From Gnetum montanum (Eukaryota > Streptophyta > Gnetopsida > Gnetales > Gnetaceae): DNA of 64,000 bases. The notes under the pieces are model-generated. The model worked only from the letters and a program-made list of their open reading frames with translations. It was not told the DNA's origin and made no database searches. Below are positions 33,009 through 43,868 of this stretch, in pieces (positions within the stretch are counted from its first letter, which is position 1; each line of letters starts with the position of its first letter). The position numbers and the translations under genes were made by a program. The stretch covers positions 1,122,679 through 1,186,678 of the forward strand of contig MNCI01008086.1 of NCBI GenBank assembly GCA_015680685.1, given 5' to 3'.

Positions 33009-34340
33009 ATACCCCCACAACTGAATGAAAACTCATCCTCAAGTGAAAAAGAGGAGGAACAATTTTCTTTCAAAACATTAGGAAGGTATGGGATTATTGA
33101 CTGACATACAAACTAACTCAAATGGAATAAACAAACATTGAGTGCCCAAGTGTATGGAGTTAAAATCTTTACAAAATTGGATGTTCATGATAAGAGAAGT
33201 GAACACCCAGGATAAAACTAACATCCAACACCTCTTGGTAGTTGAAGAGTGAGAGAGAAGATTCAGAAATCATGAACGGTCTGCATTGTGTGGTATTGCT
33301 GCATCATCCTTGATGAAGATAGTCCCACTTCCAATTCATGCTTCCCATTGCAATCACAACAAAATCATGAATTAGTATGCAATGTGTAGCACATAGCTAT
33401 TAAATGCCTTATCTCATTAGTGGTTACACTTGGCTAGGTTGTGATTGTGGTAGATTGATTCCTTTAGGAGTGTTAGTGGGAAGGGTAACAAATAGGGTAA
33501 AATAGATAAGCAGTCCATTACATTTGAAAAAAATTGATACAAGGAAATATTTGAAGAGGGTGTAAGAATTCACAAAAATAAAAAGAAACGTTTAGTAAAA
33601 AATGTTGTGAAGATGTGCACAATTGGATTTCATTGATGGGATAAACAAAAAGATTTGATTGTAAGAGTGTCTAAGGGTAAAGAACTTAAGTAACCTAACC
33701 AAAAGATATGCAAGTGGGTCCTCCCTAAAGCAGGCACAAGCCTTTTATGCCCTTGCATAATTTTGAACCAANAACCAGTAGTGAGGTGAGACATGGAAAG
33801 CATAGATGGATGAGAGAGAGTAGAATGGAGTTCCTAATTAAGGTCACATGAAGTCCCTTATGGATTTTATGATTAAATGACTTGATAAGATCCATCATTA
33901 GTCTAGACCAAAACCAACCACATTCAATGACTTCACTTCATCATTCCAAGACTAGTCCATCCCCCTAAGACACAAGAGTACTCCCACAAAACAACCACTA
34001 TTCCTTATTAATGAAGAAAAGAGAAGTAGGAGGTGAGGAAGGGCCTTAGTTAAAGGGGACCTTCAGGCACGGGTAACATGTCTTTCTAAGCCCATAACTA
34101 GTGCTTGTAGCCCATTTATTTTGTCCAAGGGATGTGCTTTGAATCCTCATCATTTTTTTAAAAATGGAAACCACACCATGCAAGGACGTATGCATTTATT
34201 TTGTCTAAAGAGTGTGCTTTGAATTTCCATTGTTTTTTTTATGAGAACCACACCATGTAAAGACTTATTCAACTTCCTTTTATTGGTTGACATAGAATAG
34301 TAAGAAATCCACGAAAACACATATGCACCTAGGTAAATAA
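33009..34340 (-). repeat. Duplicated 3' internal region, copy 2
   Basis: Collinear with 30812-32193. It lacks about 110 bases present in copy 1, exactly at a single N at 33772, so the shortening may be an assembly collapse. A further local duplication of about 90 bp (ATTTATTTTGTC to ACCATG) lies at 34105-34265. Confidence 0.7.
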
Positions 34341-35249
34341 AAAGGTGTAAAGAATATTGAATCCCTTTGGAGTCACACCCTATTCAAACCTTTGAATCAT
34401 TTCCAATTAGAAAAACTACCAAATTCACAAATTTGTTAAAGTTTTGTTAATGAAGAAGGGACTGCATGTTTCCAAAATAAGAAAAACTATAGAGTTTATG
34501 AATGGGTGGATGCTATGGACTCACTACTTGTTGCATGAAAAAGAAATAATGTCCTAATCATCGTAATGAAATTCAAAGCTAGAATCCAAACACCAACAAT
34601 CAAATAACAAAATAGTACATAGCACCATCAAGCAACGCATTATCATTGTACCTGGCACTTATTAACAAAAGTTAGAAAATCATACTAAAATAACATAAAA
34701 GTGTAAAATATTCAAAAAATAGAAAATGTACTAACAATGGCATAAAAAATAAGAAAAGATTAATAACATGAAAACAAGAAGATGTAAAATAAAGAATGTG
34801 TAAAACAAAAAGTTGTAAAACAAAAAGATGAAAAACACTTAAGAATCCTAAAGACTAGAATGGGGGGTGACCACTATGACTAAACCTTTGGCCATGACAA
34901 GGATTAATAAGCAAATAAATAAGATCCATGCATGTATGAAACATTGGTAACTATCCCTACTCTAGCCACTAGGTGTTTATTGGTGGTGTGGTGGCTAGGT
35001 ACAAAAATTGTTAGTCACACACTTAATGGTTAAATGTATGGTGGGTCAGAGTATGAGGTGTGTTAACATTATGGATGGATGGTCCATGATTGCACCCTTG
35101 ATCATGATATGGTATGCATGGATTTATTTGTCTCTCCACCATGTTAGATTCATTTTTTGGATTTGGGATTGGAGTACTTATGGATGGTGGCCCGTGTGTA
35201 TGATTAGAGGACATTAGTTGAGACAAGGACATTCATGCACCAAATTGGC
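34341..35249 (-). other. N: T-rich minisatellite and unassigned internal sequence
   Basis: In reverse, 34860-34660 shows TTTTTGTTTTACA-type repeats as in E1. From 34870 to 35249 the reading is broken and no protease motif (DSG, GRPW) is found, so the protease of this copy is deleted or unrecognisable. Confidence 0.55.
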
Positions 35250-36880
35250 CTTATGCTAGGTCGGGTGATATGGTGGGTCCATGTGTGGTCTACTTTGGCT
35301 TATATCCTTTCCTATAGAAGGGACGTTTACAATGTTGTAATTGAAACCCATTGGTATCAACATGTTTATGCACATTTGTAGCACAAGTGGCATTCGTTTG
35401 TTGATATTATGATGTCAACTCTTCCTATGTTGTTGGTGGTGGCATATAATGAGGTGGAGAATGAGAATATTAATAGTAGGATGAATGGTAAGAGGTGTTA
35501 GGTGGTTATCCCTTAGGGAATTTCATGGGTTGATGGTACTTGGGAGAGTTGTAGCGGTGATTTGAAGTAGATGATGTAGAACTAGTTGGAGAAATAGGGT
35601 GTTGAATGTAATATTAGTGTGGTTTTGGTAGAGAGGACGAATAGTACTAATTTGATGGTGGCTTACCCCATGATTGTGGTTATTGCCACTACAATTGATG
35701 ACCATGTTAAGGTTGGTAATAAGTCTTCCTAGGATGGTACAATCAATCGTGGGACTATTTGTAATTACCTTGTGGAAGAGGAAACCTCTCGGGCATGTGC
35801 TTTTGCACAAACTTCGAATTTAAGGTAGCTACCCAATACTCTTGTAGATGCAACAAGACTAGGAAATGGCCCTTTGAATGGTCATATATACAAATGTTGC
35901 ATCCATTATCTTTGTCTATGGTTGAGCCTATAGCCTCACTTCCTTTAGCCATCTTTCCCGTTTGTCGAAAAGTGTTCCTAGTTGTTTCTTAGTTCCATAT
36001 CCTTTGTTTATTATGATTGCCTAGCTTGTTTTGCATGATCCTCTCCTTGACCATCTTAATGAGAGTTGTAACATTTTCATGTATCCATTTGGGCATCCTA
36101 GTAAACTTTGGTTCAATTCATCAATAGATTTCTATATTGGCAAGGTTTGTTGTGGAATCACCTTATCGAGAGTGATTTGTTCTCCTCACCATAGATCTGG
36201 ACCTTCTTCTATTGAAGATTTGGATCCCATTGATATTTCTTAACATTCTCCCATTTTCATATCTCTCCTTCTTATTTTTCCACACAGTCGATTAGCTCTT
36301 TGATCTAATGGGATTAGAGCTCATATAATTGACCTAGGGCATACATCCCAAGGGTCTCCCTCATTTCATTACAAAGCCCATCTATAATGTGGAAAGTTAT
36401 CTTTTCGTGGAGAAACCATGGCCTAGGCATCTATTCAATAAGGCATAATATCTAGCTAAGGCCATGTTCAAGGGTTCATGTTGTTCTTGCTTCCACTCTC
36501 TGATCTATCTCCTTAGATTGGACACTCTTGCATAAGTTTGTTATTTCTCATTGAAAAGTTCTAGCATTGTAGACCATTATCAAATTGAATTTGGTCTCAA
36601 CAATCTATACCACACTTCAGATCTATCAATTAGTGTCCTAGGAAGGAGCTTAAGCTTTTGCCATCCACTTTCAATGTTGTAGAAATCACAGGCATCATGG
36701 AAGGCTTTTAAATGATGTTTCAAATCTAAATCATAGCCTCCCACAAATTTAGGAATGTTGTTCATATCAATATTGGGTAGATAACTTTTTTTGCAATTCT
36801 TGCAAGATATCTTTATTGCCTCTATGATCTACAGTAGGCTCTTAGTGGCCAACAAGGGTTCATCATCGTCAAATAGATTA
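35250..36880 (-). pseudogene. gag: Athila-like Gag (N), decayed
   Basis: On the minus strand 36765-36580 encodes NIP-x-F-x-GGYDLD-x2-HHLKAFHDAC and WQKLKLLPRTLI, closely matching E1 gag at 380-540. 35952-35755 encodes the downstream tail with GCNIC, HLQEYWVATLN and PLPQGNY, matching E1 1225-1380. Between them the frame is broken. The last recognisable part near 35300 matches the E1 Gag-protease spacer. It therefore keeps Gag only. Confidence 0.7.
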
Positions 36881-37450
36881 TGACGGAAATTTCTATCTCT
36901 ATTCATTTGATCATGATAATGCTATCTTTGACCTTTCCCATGGGTTTGATTCTAGTTTTTAATATGACCTTTAGTGGAGCTCTATCTCTATACCTACATT
37001 CATATTTGTCAGAACTAGACATTGAAGGGAAAGAGGAAGATGAGGAATTGGAAGAATTTCCATGGCTTCTATGGTGTTCTTCGAGGTCCTTTGATTTATC
37101 ATTTTTTGGTTTTGAGAAGGTCTTAGGCCTGGAGGCCTTCCCTAGTTCAGGACTTATGTCATCTCCTCCAAGATTATCTACCTTAGCTGAATTTAGTCTT
37201 TGAGTGTCATTAGGATGGTCATGATCATAAGAAACCCCTACATAAGGCTGGTCACTCCAATTTTCTCAATCATATATCTCATTAGTTCTCTAATGAATAT
37301 GTTCACCATATAGTGCTTTTTCACTTCCATGTAAGAAAGACATTGTCGTTGGTTTATGGTGTGTGTGAGCTAATAGTTTCTAAAAGATATATTGCTAATA
37401 ACTTTTACAGTGATTGTGTATGATATAACTAATCTAGATAACTAGCACCA
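36881..37450 (-). other. N leader between primer site and gag
   Basis: No conserved motif on the coding (minus) strand. A plus-strand open run at 36880-37203 is rich in Ser/Leu/Glu but has no counterpart in E1 and is judged fortuitous. Confidence 0.5.
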
Positions 37451-37468
37451 TCCCTAACAACAACACCA
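37451..37468 (-). other. Primer binding site, tRNA-Asp type
   Basis: Minus strand reads TGGTGTTGTTGTTAGGGA, one base from the LTR end at 37470. Compared with the plant tRNA-Asp-type site TGGCGCCGTTGCCGGGGA (recalled for Athila/Tat elements) it differs at six positions, all C-to-T or G-to-A transitions. Confidence 0.7.
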
Positions 37469-37469
37469 A

Positions 37470-38328
37470 TGATGAGTGGCAAGGTACCCCTATGCCCAAC
37501 CATATGAATCACAAGTGTTCATGCACGATCTAGTTAAATTCCATCGATGGGACTAATTGTGGCATCTAGATCGCTATGCCTTGATCATAGTTCACTATCT
37601 CCCCACTTGGACTAGAGGTAGCTTTGTCACATATGGTTTAGTCCATAGTGAGGCATATAATTTTTATTATTTTATATTTTATAAGTTTAATTACATACAA
37701 CAAGAATGAAAGGTAAAGTAATTTAAGATCTAATTCATTTAGTATCTAGCTAGCCTAACACAAGTACCCATTCCACTTTCCTTGACACATCCTAAACACA
37801 TATAGCACTGTTGGGCTACCAAACGTTAAGCGTTGATAGGTTACCAAGCACTATATATATGTTTGAAGTGGTCGTGCTTATGTTCATTAATAACTGGAAA
37901 TTAATTACTTAATTAAAATGCAATAAAGTAAAGTGCATGAAAGTAAAGTCCATTAAAGAAAACATTAATCTATTCTCAGTGCTGCAAGGATTGTCAAAAG
38001 AGTTCATTTTTATTTCCATCACACTACTGCACTTATGTACATCAATGTCCAAACAGAGATCCGTACACACTTACACTCCTGCTGTGGGTACTCAAAAAAT
38101 ATTTAAACTCTGGAGAAAAAAAATTACAAGAGCTTCGCTACTCTAACTAAAAACTGATGAAAGACTAATGCTAAATCGTGAGCCCAAGCACTATATTGAT
38201 AGGCTAGTGTATGTCCCATGACATCAGATACCTGACATCGCGTCTTGGATTCAATGTTGGATACCCAACCTCAAGGCTCCAACATCGACTACCCAACATC
38301 AGAGCACACACAAAAACATGATTCATCA
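37470..38328 (-). repeat. LTR N3 (5' LTR, 859 bp)
   Basis: Plus strand TGATGAGTGGCAAGG to ATTCATCA. Full-length reference for the N LTRs, adjacent to the primer site, with a 5-bp target duplication outside. Confidence 0.85.
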
Positions 38329-38840
38329 ACTACCATTATGTTAAATACCTAGTCTACGTAATCAACAACTCAGATGAAACCTGCTTGGCAAAGCTTCATG
38401 ATTTTATCACAAACTACTAGAGCCAAATTTGGTTTAATATTACACACCTTTAGTTTAATTGATTTGACACTAGGGTCAAATATGATGTTATGTCTCGCTA
38501 CATGTGGGTCTAATCCTAGCATATCCTCATCCAACTAGGCAAAGGCTTTAACGTTATCCTAAAGGACTTTGGTGATTTCTTGAGCTCTATACGGCTCTAG
38601 TCAGGAACTTAGTTTTAGCATTTTCTCCTCATGATTATCGGTTGTAATGGAAATTTCAACTAGAGAGTCCTTAGTGATGCCTTCAGCTTTTAAATCAAGA
38701 GTTTTAACTATGTACTCAGGCCATTCTATGGAATTTTCTATTGAGGCTATATGATCAAATAGGCTCCCAGGCCCTAGATCCAGGTATTCTAGGTTGATTA
38801 ATCTTTCAACATCATCATAAGATCCATATATCCATAAGTG
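38329..38840 (-). pseudogene. Gypsy reverse transcriptase N-terminal part and upstream linker (J)
   Basis: On the minus strand from about 38640: DNVKAFA, DEDMLGLDPHVARH, FDPSVKSIKLKV, DKIMKLCQAGFI and YVD-x-VFNIMV at the insertion point. These are the standard N-terminal fingers motifs of plant Gypsy reverse transcriptase, continuing directly into 30000-29300 across element N. From 38640 to 38840 is the protease-to-reverse-transcriptase linker with EWPEYIV-like sequence. Two TAG stops replace Arg/Trp-type codons. Confidence 0.8.
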
Positions 38841-38999
38841 TTGTCTTGTGCATCAACAAAAGCACATTAACTAGAAGTTGTATTACATAATTTGTCAAAT
38901 AATGTTAAAATAGGTAAAATATTTCAATAATGAAGCATAATGCAGCCAAACATGATTAACATAGAGTGTGACAAGGTGAAATGAGGCTCAGGTAAGCTC

Positions 39000-39380
39000 A
39001 CAACCTGGTGGACTAAGACCAAAGGGAGTAGATTGAGTTGCAACAAGTTGAAATAAGGGCCAAATGATGCCAAATGATATTGAGTAGTAGTCAAATAAAG
39101 GTTAACATCATGCAAAATAAGTTCAATGAGGCTGAGTGAGCCTTTAAGGCCAACAAAAGACATCAAATAATATTAAATGATATCAAGTGATGGTCAAAAT
39201 GATAACAAATGAAGCCAAAATGATGTAAAATGTATCAAAATGATTCTAAATGACCTCAAATGTTGTCAAAATGATAAAAAAAGATATCAAATGGTGTCAA
39301 ATGGCATTGAATGATGGCCAAATGATACCAAATGATGTCAAATATTATCAAATGGTGTAGAAAGCAGTTGAATAAAGTTG
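39000..39380 (+). repeat. Degenerate minisatellite, CAAATGATG-type unit of 9-12 bp
   Basis: Repeated CAAATGATGCCAAATGATATC-like phrases run for nearly 400 bases with a decaying 9-12 bp period. No ORF is supported; reverse frames reflect the repeat. Confidence 0.75.
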
Positions 39381-39769
39381 AACATCGTCAAAGTTGGTAA
39401 AAAAGGGTACTATTTATTTTTTTAAAATTGATTATATGGTCAAAATAAGGTAAAACTTACTAAGAATAAGCCAAAAATTATTGTCATAAGTCAAAATTTA
39501 GAAAAAACAAGTCATAAACTACTAAAATAGGTAAAAAAAATCTTGTAAAAAAAGCTATAATTTGTTGAAACAAGTAAAAATCTTGTGAAAATAAGGAAAA
39601 ATCTTATGTAAATTGATAAATTAAATAAAATTTAATAAAAATAAATAAAATAGACAAAAGAATCATGTAAAGTGGTTGTTAATGACTTGAAAAAGTGTTT
39701 TTTTGTTGGTAAAACAATTTAAAAAGTTAAAACATTGAATTCTTTGTGTCTAGGAAATGTTTTTATAAC
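39381..39769. other. A-rich region
   Basis: Runs such as AAAATCTTGTGAAAATAAGG recur without a regular unit. No gene. Confidence 0.5.
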
Positions 39770-41420
39770 ATGTGAGCAATTTGGGCTAACATAGCTTGTG
39801 GGACCTAAATCCCAAGTGTGTAAAGAATTCCTACCAAGTTTGGGGCTTGTTTGACATGACTTGACCACCTCTAGGCTATGTAGGACTAGTGTAAGGCTTG
39901 TTTAGCTATATTAGGATATGCATAAGCAAGTTTGGGTAGGGTTTTGACTTGTTAGACCCCGACACACTACCCCCACATGCTTTACAACATCTGGAATAGG
40001 TTGTCCTAATGTGTGGAATCAAGACCCAGGTTTTATAACTTGCAAGGATCAACTTTTTGGTCAATATTCCATCTTAGGGGTCGTGCATCATACTAGACAA
40101 CTTATAGGCAATTCTAGACATGGTAGATCATACCCAAAAAAAATCCCACATGCTACCCCCACACACTACACAATGTGTGGGATAGGGTTCCTAGCATGCG
40201 GGATGAAACTTAATAGTTTTTATGGGTTTTTGATAAATTTTTTAGTCTTTCTAAGCTTCCAATGTAGCACTCGAGGTGTATGAGAGGATCTATAGCTTTT
40301 TGGACCACTTTGGATATGTTTAAAGCATATTGAGGTTCTAGGAGTTTCCACAAACTACCCCATATGCTGCACAGCATGTAGGACATATGCTCCCAATGTG
40401 TGGGATCATAAATTATCCTCTAACAGCTTCTTAAGGTCATCTTCTTGCTTCACTTTTTCTAGTTTAAGTCTCCTAAGATACACTAAGAAGCTAATGGGCA
40501 GTTTTTGACCTGGTTTCAACTAATGTGAAGCTTACATGCTAATCCCACATGCTAGATAGCATGTGGAACAAGTATCCCATCATGTGAGATCTAGCCATGC
40601 TACCTTTAAGGGGTTTCAACTCAAATTTTGGCTTCTTCAAGTCCTTGTGATAGCATCTAAAGTATGGGGAAGGATTTTGAAAATTTTTTGGCCACTTTGA
40701 GTAGGTATTGATGCTTATTAAATCTCTTGAGACTTTCACATACTACCCCCACACATTGTATAGTGTGTGGGGCTTATCTAACTAGCATGTAGAGTCAAGA
40801 ATAAACTTTCAATAGCTCATAAGGGTCCATTTTTGTTGAACTTTCCATTTCTAGGCTATGTGGAACTCTCGTGGAAGCTAATGAGCAGCTTTTATGCTAA
40901 AGTTTAGTTGATACTAAGTCCACACACTACCCCACATGTAACACAGTGTGTGGGATAGAGGCTCTAGAGTGTGGGACCTAATCAAGCTAGTTTTGATGGG
41001 TTCCAACATCATTTTCTGCTAATTTAGGGTTTCTAGGTTAGCGTTTGGATGTTATGATGGTTCTGTAATTTGTTTGAGCTATTTTAGAAAAGCTTAGGCC
41101 TATGAAAGTCTTCTCACACTATCCCACACACTGTATAGCATATAGGAGGTGAGACCCCAACATGTGGTCATCTTATATCCTAGTTTTTTGAATGAGTTTT
41201 CCAAGATAGAATTTTTTCAGTTTTTACTAGGTCTTCCAAGACCCACTAGGGTAATGTATGGGCAAGTTTAGAAACAAATAAGATTAGAGCAATTTTTACA
41301 CACTACTTTACAAGCTACACAATGTGTGAGGTTGAGATTCTAGAGTGTATCACCATCTTAAGGTTGAATCCTAGCATATGAAATTACTTAGCATCCTTTT
41401 TAAGGTCTTATGAGGCCCAC
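39770..41420 (+). repeat. Array of about 8 hairpin-bearing repeats, period about 192 bp
   Basis: A palindromic landmark appears near 39970, 40150, 40350, 40540, 40745, 40925, 41120 and 41305, an average of about 191 bp (182-205). Stems differ by unit yet stay paired: ACATGCTGCACAGCATGT, CACACACTACACAATGTGTG, CACACATTGTATAGTGTGTG. Each is followed after 15-25 bases by a second half-copy (AGCATGTGGGATC, AGTGTGGGACC). Between landmarks lies a TTTTGGC-CTTTCTAGG spacer. It resembles the 13560-14620 array in period and plan but little in sequence. Confidence 0.8.
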
Positions 41421-43340
41421 CCATGCTTAAATTTCCTTGAAAGGTAGAAGCTTAAGCAAGCTTAGTGTATAAGGCTTGTTCATTGGTTCACACTCAATTT
41501 CCAATGTGATAAATATATTTATTAGCATATATGGGTTTTATTAGCAATGCATAAGGATTAGGAGACGATTATTAGCACCAGAACCCAACATATGAACCTA
41601 TTTCTAGCTTGATTTTGAAAGGGCAATGTATGAAAGCTAGGTTTGATGGTAAAACCCCAAATACTTAGCACTAGTCACTAATTTTTGCATCTACCTACCC
41701 TCAAGCACAACGTGGCTGTAGAAAAGGTAAATAGTTTGGCTTTTACTAACAATAGGATAAGGCAGAATATCTTAAGTTTTGATGATCATGGTGAAGAGAA
41801 AGGGATCAACGAGTAGAAATACAATATTAGATGATGTAGAGGATGTCATACGAATTATATCCAAGCTTCTGGATCCTTTTTCAAGTGAAGGATCTTCATC
41901 GAGGATTGCTAGTTATGCATCCCTTACCATTTTCTTGATTTTTATTCTAATTGTTGAAACGTTTTTCTATCCCAAGGCTTGCTCCGATTGAAATTTTTCA
42001 TTTTGTCTATGCCAAATGTAAGGTTTAGGCTATACAATTTTTCTTAAAATGAAATTTGGATTTTAGGGATTGCTTTGAAAAATATTTGGATTTTTTCCTA
42101 AGCTTGTTCACAATGTTTTTGCCCTAATTTTAGCTAATTTTTGCCAAATTTTAACATTATTTCTAGTGCATATGTATTGCAAATATTAGTTTTGGGCTTC
42201 ATAGAACTATTGTATGAGGTCCTCTAGTCATAGTGGAAGTGGAATTAGGATTTTTGATGATTTTTCTTTTTATGGGTTTTCTTCCAACCTAGTGTACAAC
42301 ATTTTTGGCTTAATTTGTAGTTTTTTTGTCGAAAAACTAACAAGGTTAGTAATTTTATGATCACGTGTGAGCAACATCTAGGATCCTTGGGGATTGTCAA
42401 TGTAGTGTAGAGGAATCCTGGAAGAAGTCTAGAATTCTTAGAATTTTTGTGCAAATTTTTCCTAGAAGTTTTACTATAGTTGTTTCATCATAAACTAGGT
42501 TTTTCTTGATAAAACTCTATGCAACTCTAGGTTGTAGTTTAATTTTTTAAAATTAGCTAATGTAGCATTGAAGCATGGTTTGTGTGGCCCCAGGCTTGTT
42601 TTCAACATTTGAAGTTGAAATTAATTTATTTGGAATTTTTGGGAGTTTTTTCCAACAAAGGGAGTTGTACTAGTTAATTGCAATTTCAACACTAAATTTT
42701 TTAGCTTCCTCTAGCATATATTGACAATGTTGGGCATCTTGGATTTGAATTTTGGTTACTGTGAAAATTTTTCCTAATGCTATAGTCATCATAAGACACT
42801 TCTTGAGGTCACTAGATTAGCTTATGGAATGTTTTAGATTTTTTAATAGAATTGAATGATAACATGTAGACTTCAAAGCTCCAAAAAAAATCAAGTTTTA
42901 CACAATCACTCTTCCTTGTATCCCCCAAATCTCCAATGCATGGGATTTAATTAGATGATTTTGCCACTTTTTGTTTTTCAATTTTCACACATGAGATGTT
43001 AGAGTTATCAATTTGACCTCCTAGTCTTGATGGAACTTAATTTCATGTCAACTATTTGTAATAATTCTCATTTTAGGATCTTGTACACAAACTTCTTGTG
43101 GAAATGTCAATTTGTTTGCTTTCATTTTGAATGTTTGCTAAGATGTCACAAGGATAAATCTTGGTTCATGTTTGTAGTTAGAATGATGTAGTTTTTTTTC
43201 TTTTTGGCATTTTTAGCATCAACATTATCATTGTAGAGTTTAATTTTTGCATTAATATTATTAATTTTATTTTAAGGTTTGCATGGTTTCTCATGGCTAT
43301 GGTTGTATGGTTTGGCTATGTGCAAGAAATTTTTTAATCC
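41421..43340. other. AT-rich region, possible 5' exon and introns of the decayed gene downstream
   Basis: An open run at 41779-41991 (Met, basic, Ser-rich, then hydrophobic) could be a 5' exon, but nothing confirms it. The rest is T-rich on plus, like plant introns or old repeats. Confidence 0.35.
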
Positions 43341-43351
43341 CATCTTGATTA

Positions 43352-43795
43352 TTGTAGAGCTAGTAGAAATATTATGTTACACCAAGACTACCACATAGAA
43401 AAGTCTAAACCTGAATATGTGGATTGACAAATATGTTCCTATATGGTTTAGACTTGGTGCAAGGGAATTCTTCATGTATTTGCTCTACAACTACAGTGTG
43501 ATCATGTGGTCACACAAGGTGGTGAATATTACCTCAGTCATAATAGAGATCCTTTTAGTAGGATCCTTTTCCCATATCTTGTAGTTTATAGTGGGTGACC
43601 CTGACACTCAAAGGGATATAGAGCATAACAAGGGTTTGCTCTTGGTAGGAGTTAGGCAGTTCTCCCGAATTTGGAATATGCCTATGTACTCATAGTATAA
43701 CTTTGAAAACACATTGGTGGTAGATCATAGGATAAACACACTCTTTTAGAATCCTCTAAGAACTGTCTAGTTGCTAGAACTATAAGCCTAGTTTT
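43352..43795 (+). pseudogene. FCP1/NLI-interacting-factor-like phosphatase fragment, decayed
   Basis: A single frame of about 148 codons interrupted only by TAG codons (all plausible former CAG). Motifs in order: IIVELVEILCYT, corresponding to the catalytic DxDG-x-L-x-xT strand of HAD-type CTD phosphatases with the acidic residues altered; YVPIWFRLGAREFFMYLL; YSVIMWSHKVV-NI; then RDIEHNKGLLLVGVRQF and NTLVVDHRINTLF-NPLRTV, corresponding to the K-DL-x-W and NTLLVDD-x-NP motifs. In the family these dephosphorylate RNA polymerase II tail or related proteins. The catalytic Asp residues appear lost. It is surrounded by retroelement sequence, so it is probably a captured or processed host fragment; intron-like flanks leave a decayed host gene possible. 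Confidence 0.5.
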
Positions 43796-43868
43796 AGATT
43801 GTCATCTTTGTTCATTTTTTCGCTTTAATATTTCTCTAGTTCTAACTATTTTAATATATTATTTTTAT

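Larger units (their letters stand above)
30001..38328 (-). mobile_element. N: Athila-like element inserted in the J reverse transcriptase
   Basis: Flanked by ACTAT (29996-30000) and ACTAC (38329-38333), a 5-bp target duplication with one transition. On the minus strand: 5' LTR 38328-37470, tRNA-Asp-like primer site, leader, gag, T-rich minisatellite, 3' region, LTR, a second copy of the 3' region, LTR. No protease or pol remains. The flanks together complete a reverse transcriptase, confirming the boundaries. Confidence 0.85.

Noticed and set aside
35008-35232. Overlapping open frames on both strands
   Set aside because: Neither matches the E1 counterpart or any motif I know; likely chance frames in decayed N internal sequence.
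36880-37203. 107-residue plus-strand frame in the N leader
   Set aside because: Antisense to the element, absent from E1, and without recognisable domains.
39770-41420. Regularly spaced palindromic repeats resembling a CRISPR-like array
   Set aside because: Repeat units are diverged, the whole ~192-bp unit (including spacers) is related, and the context is plant retrotransposon DNA.
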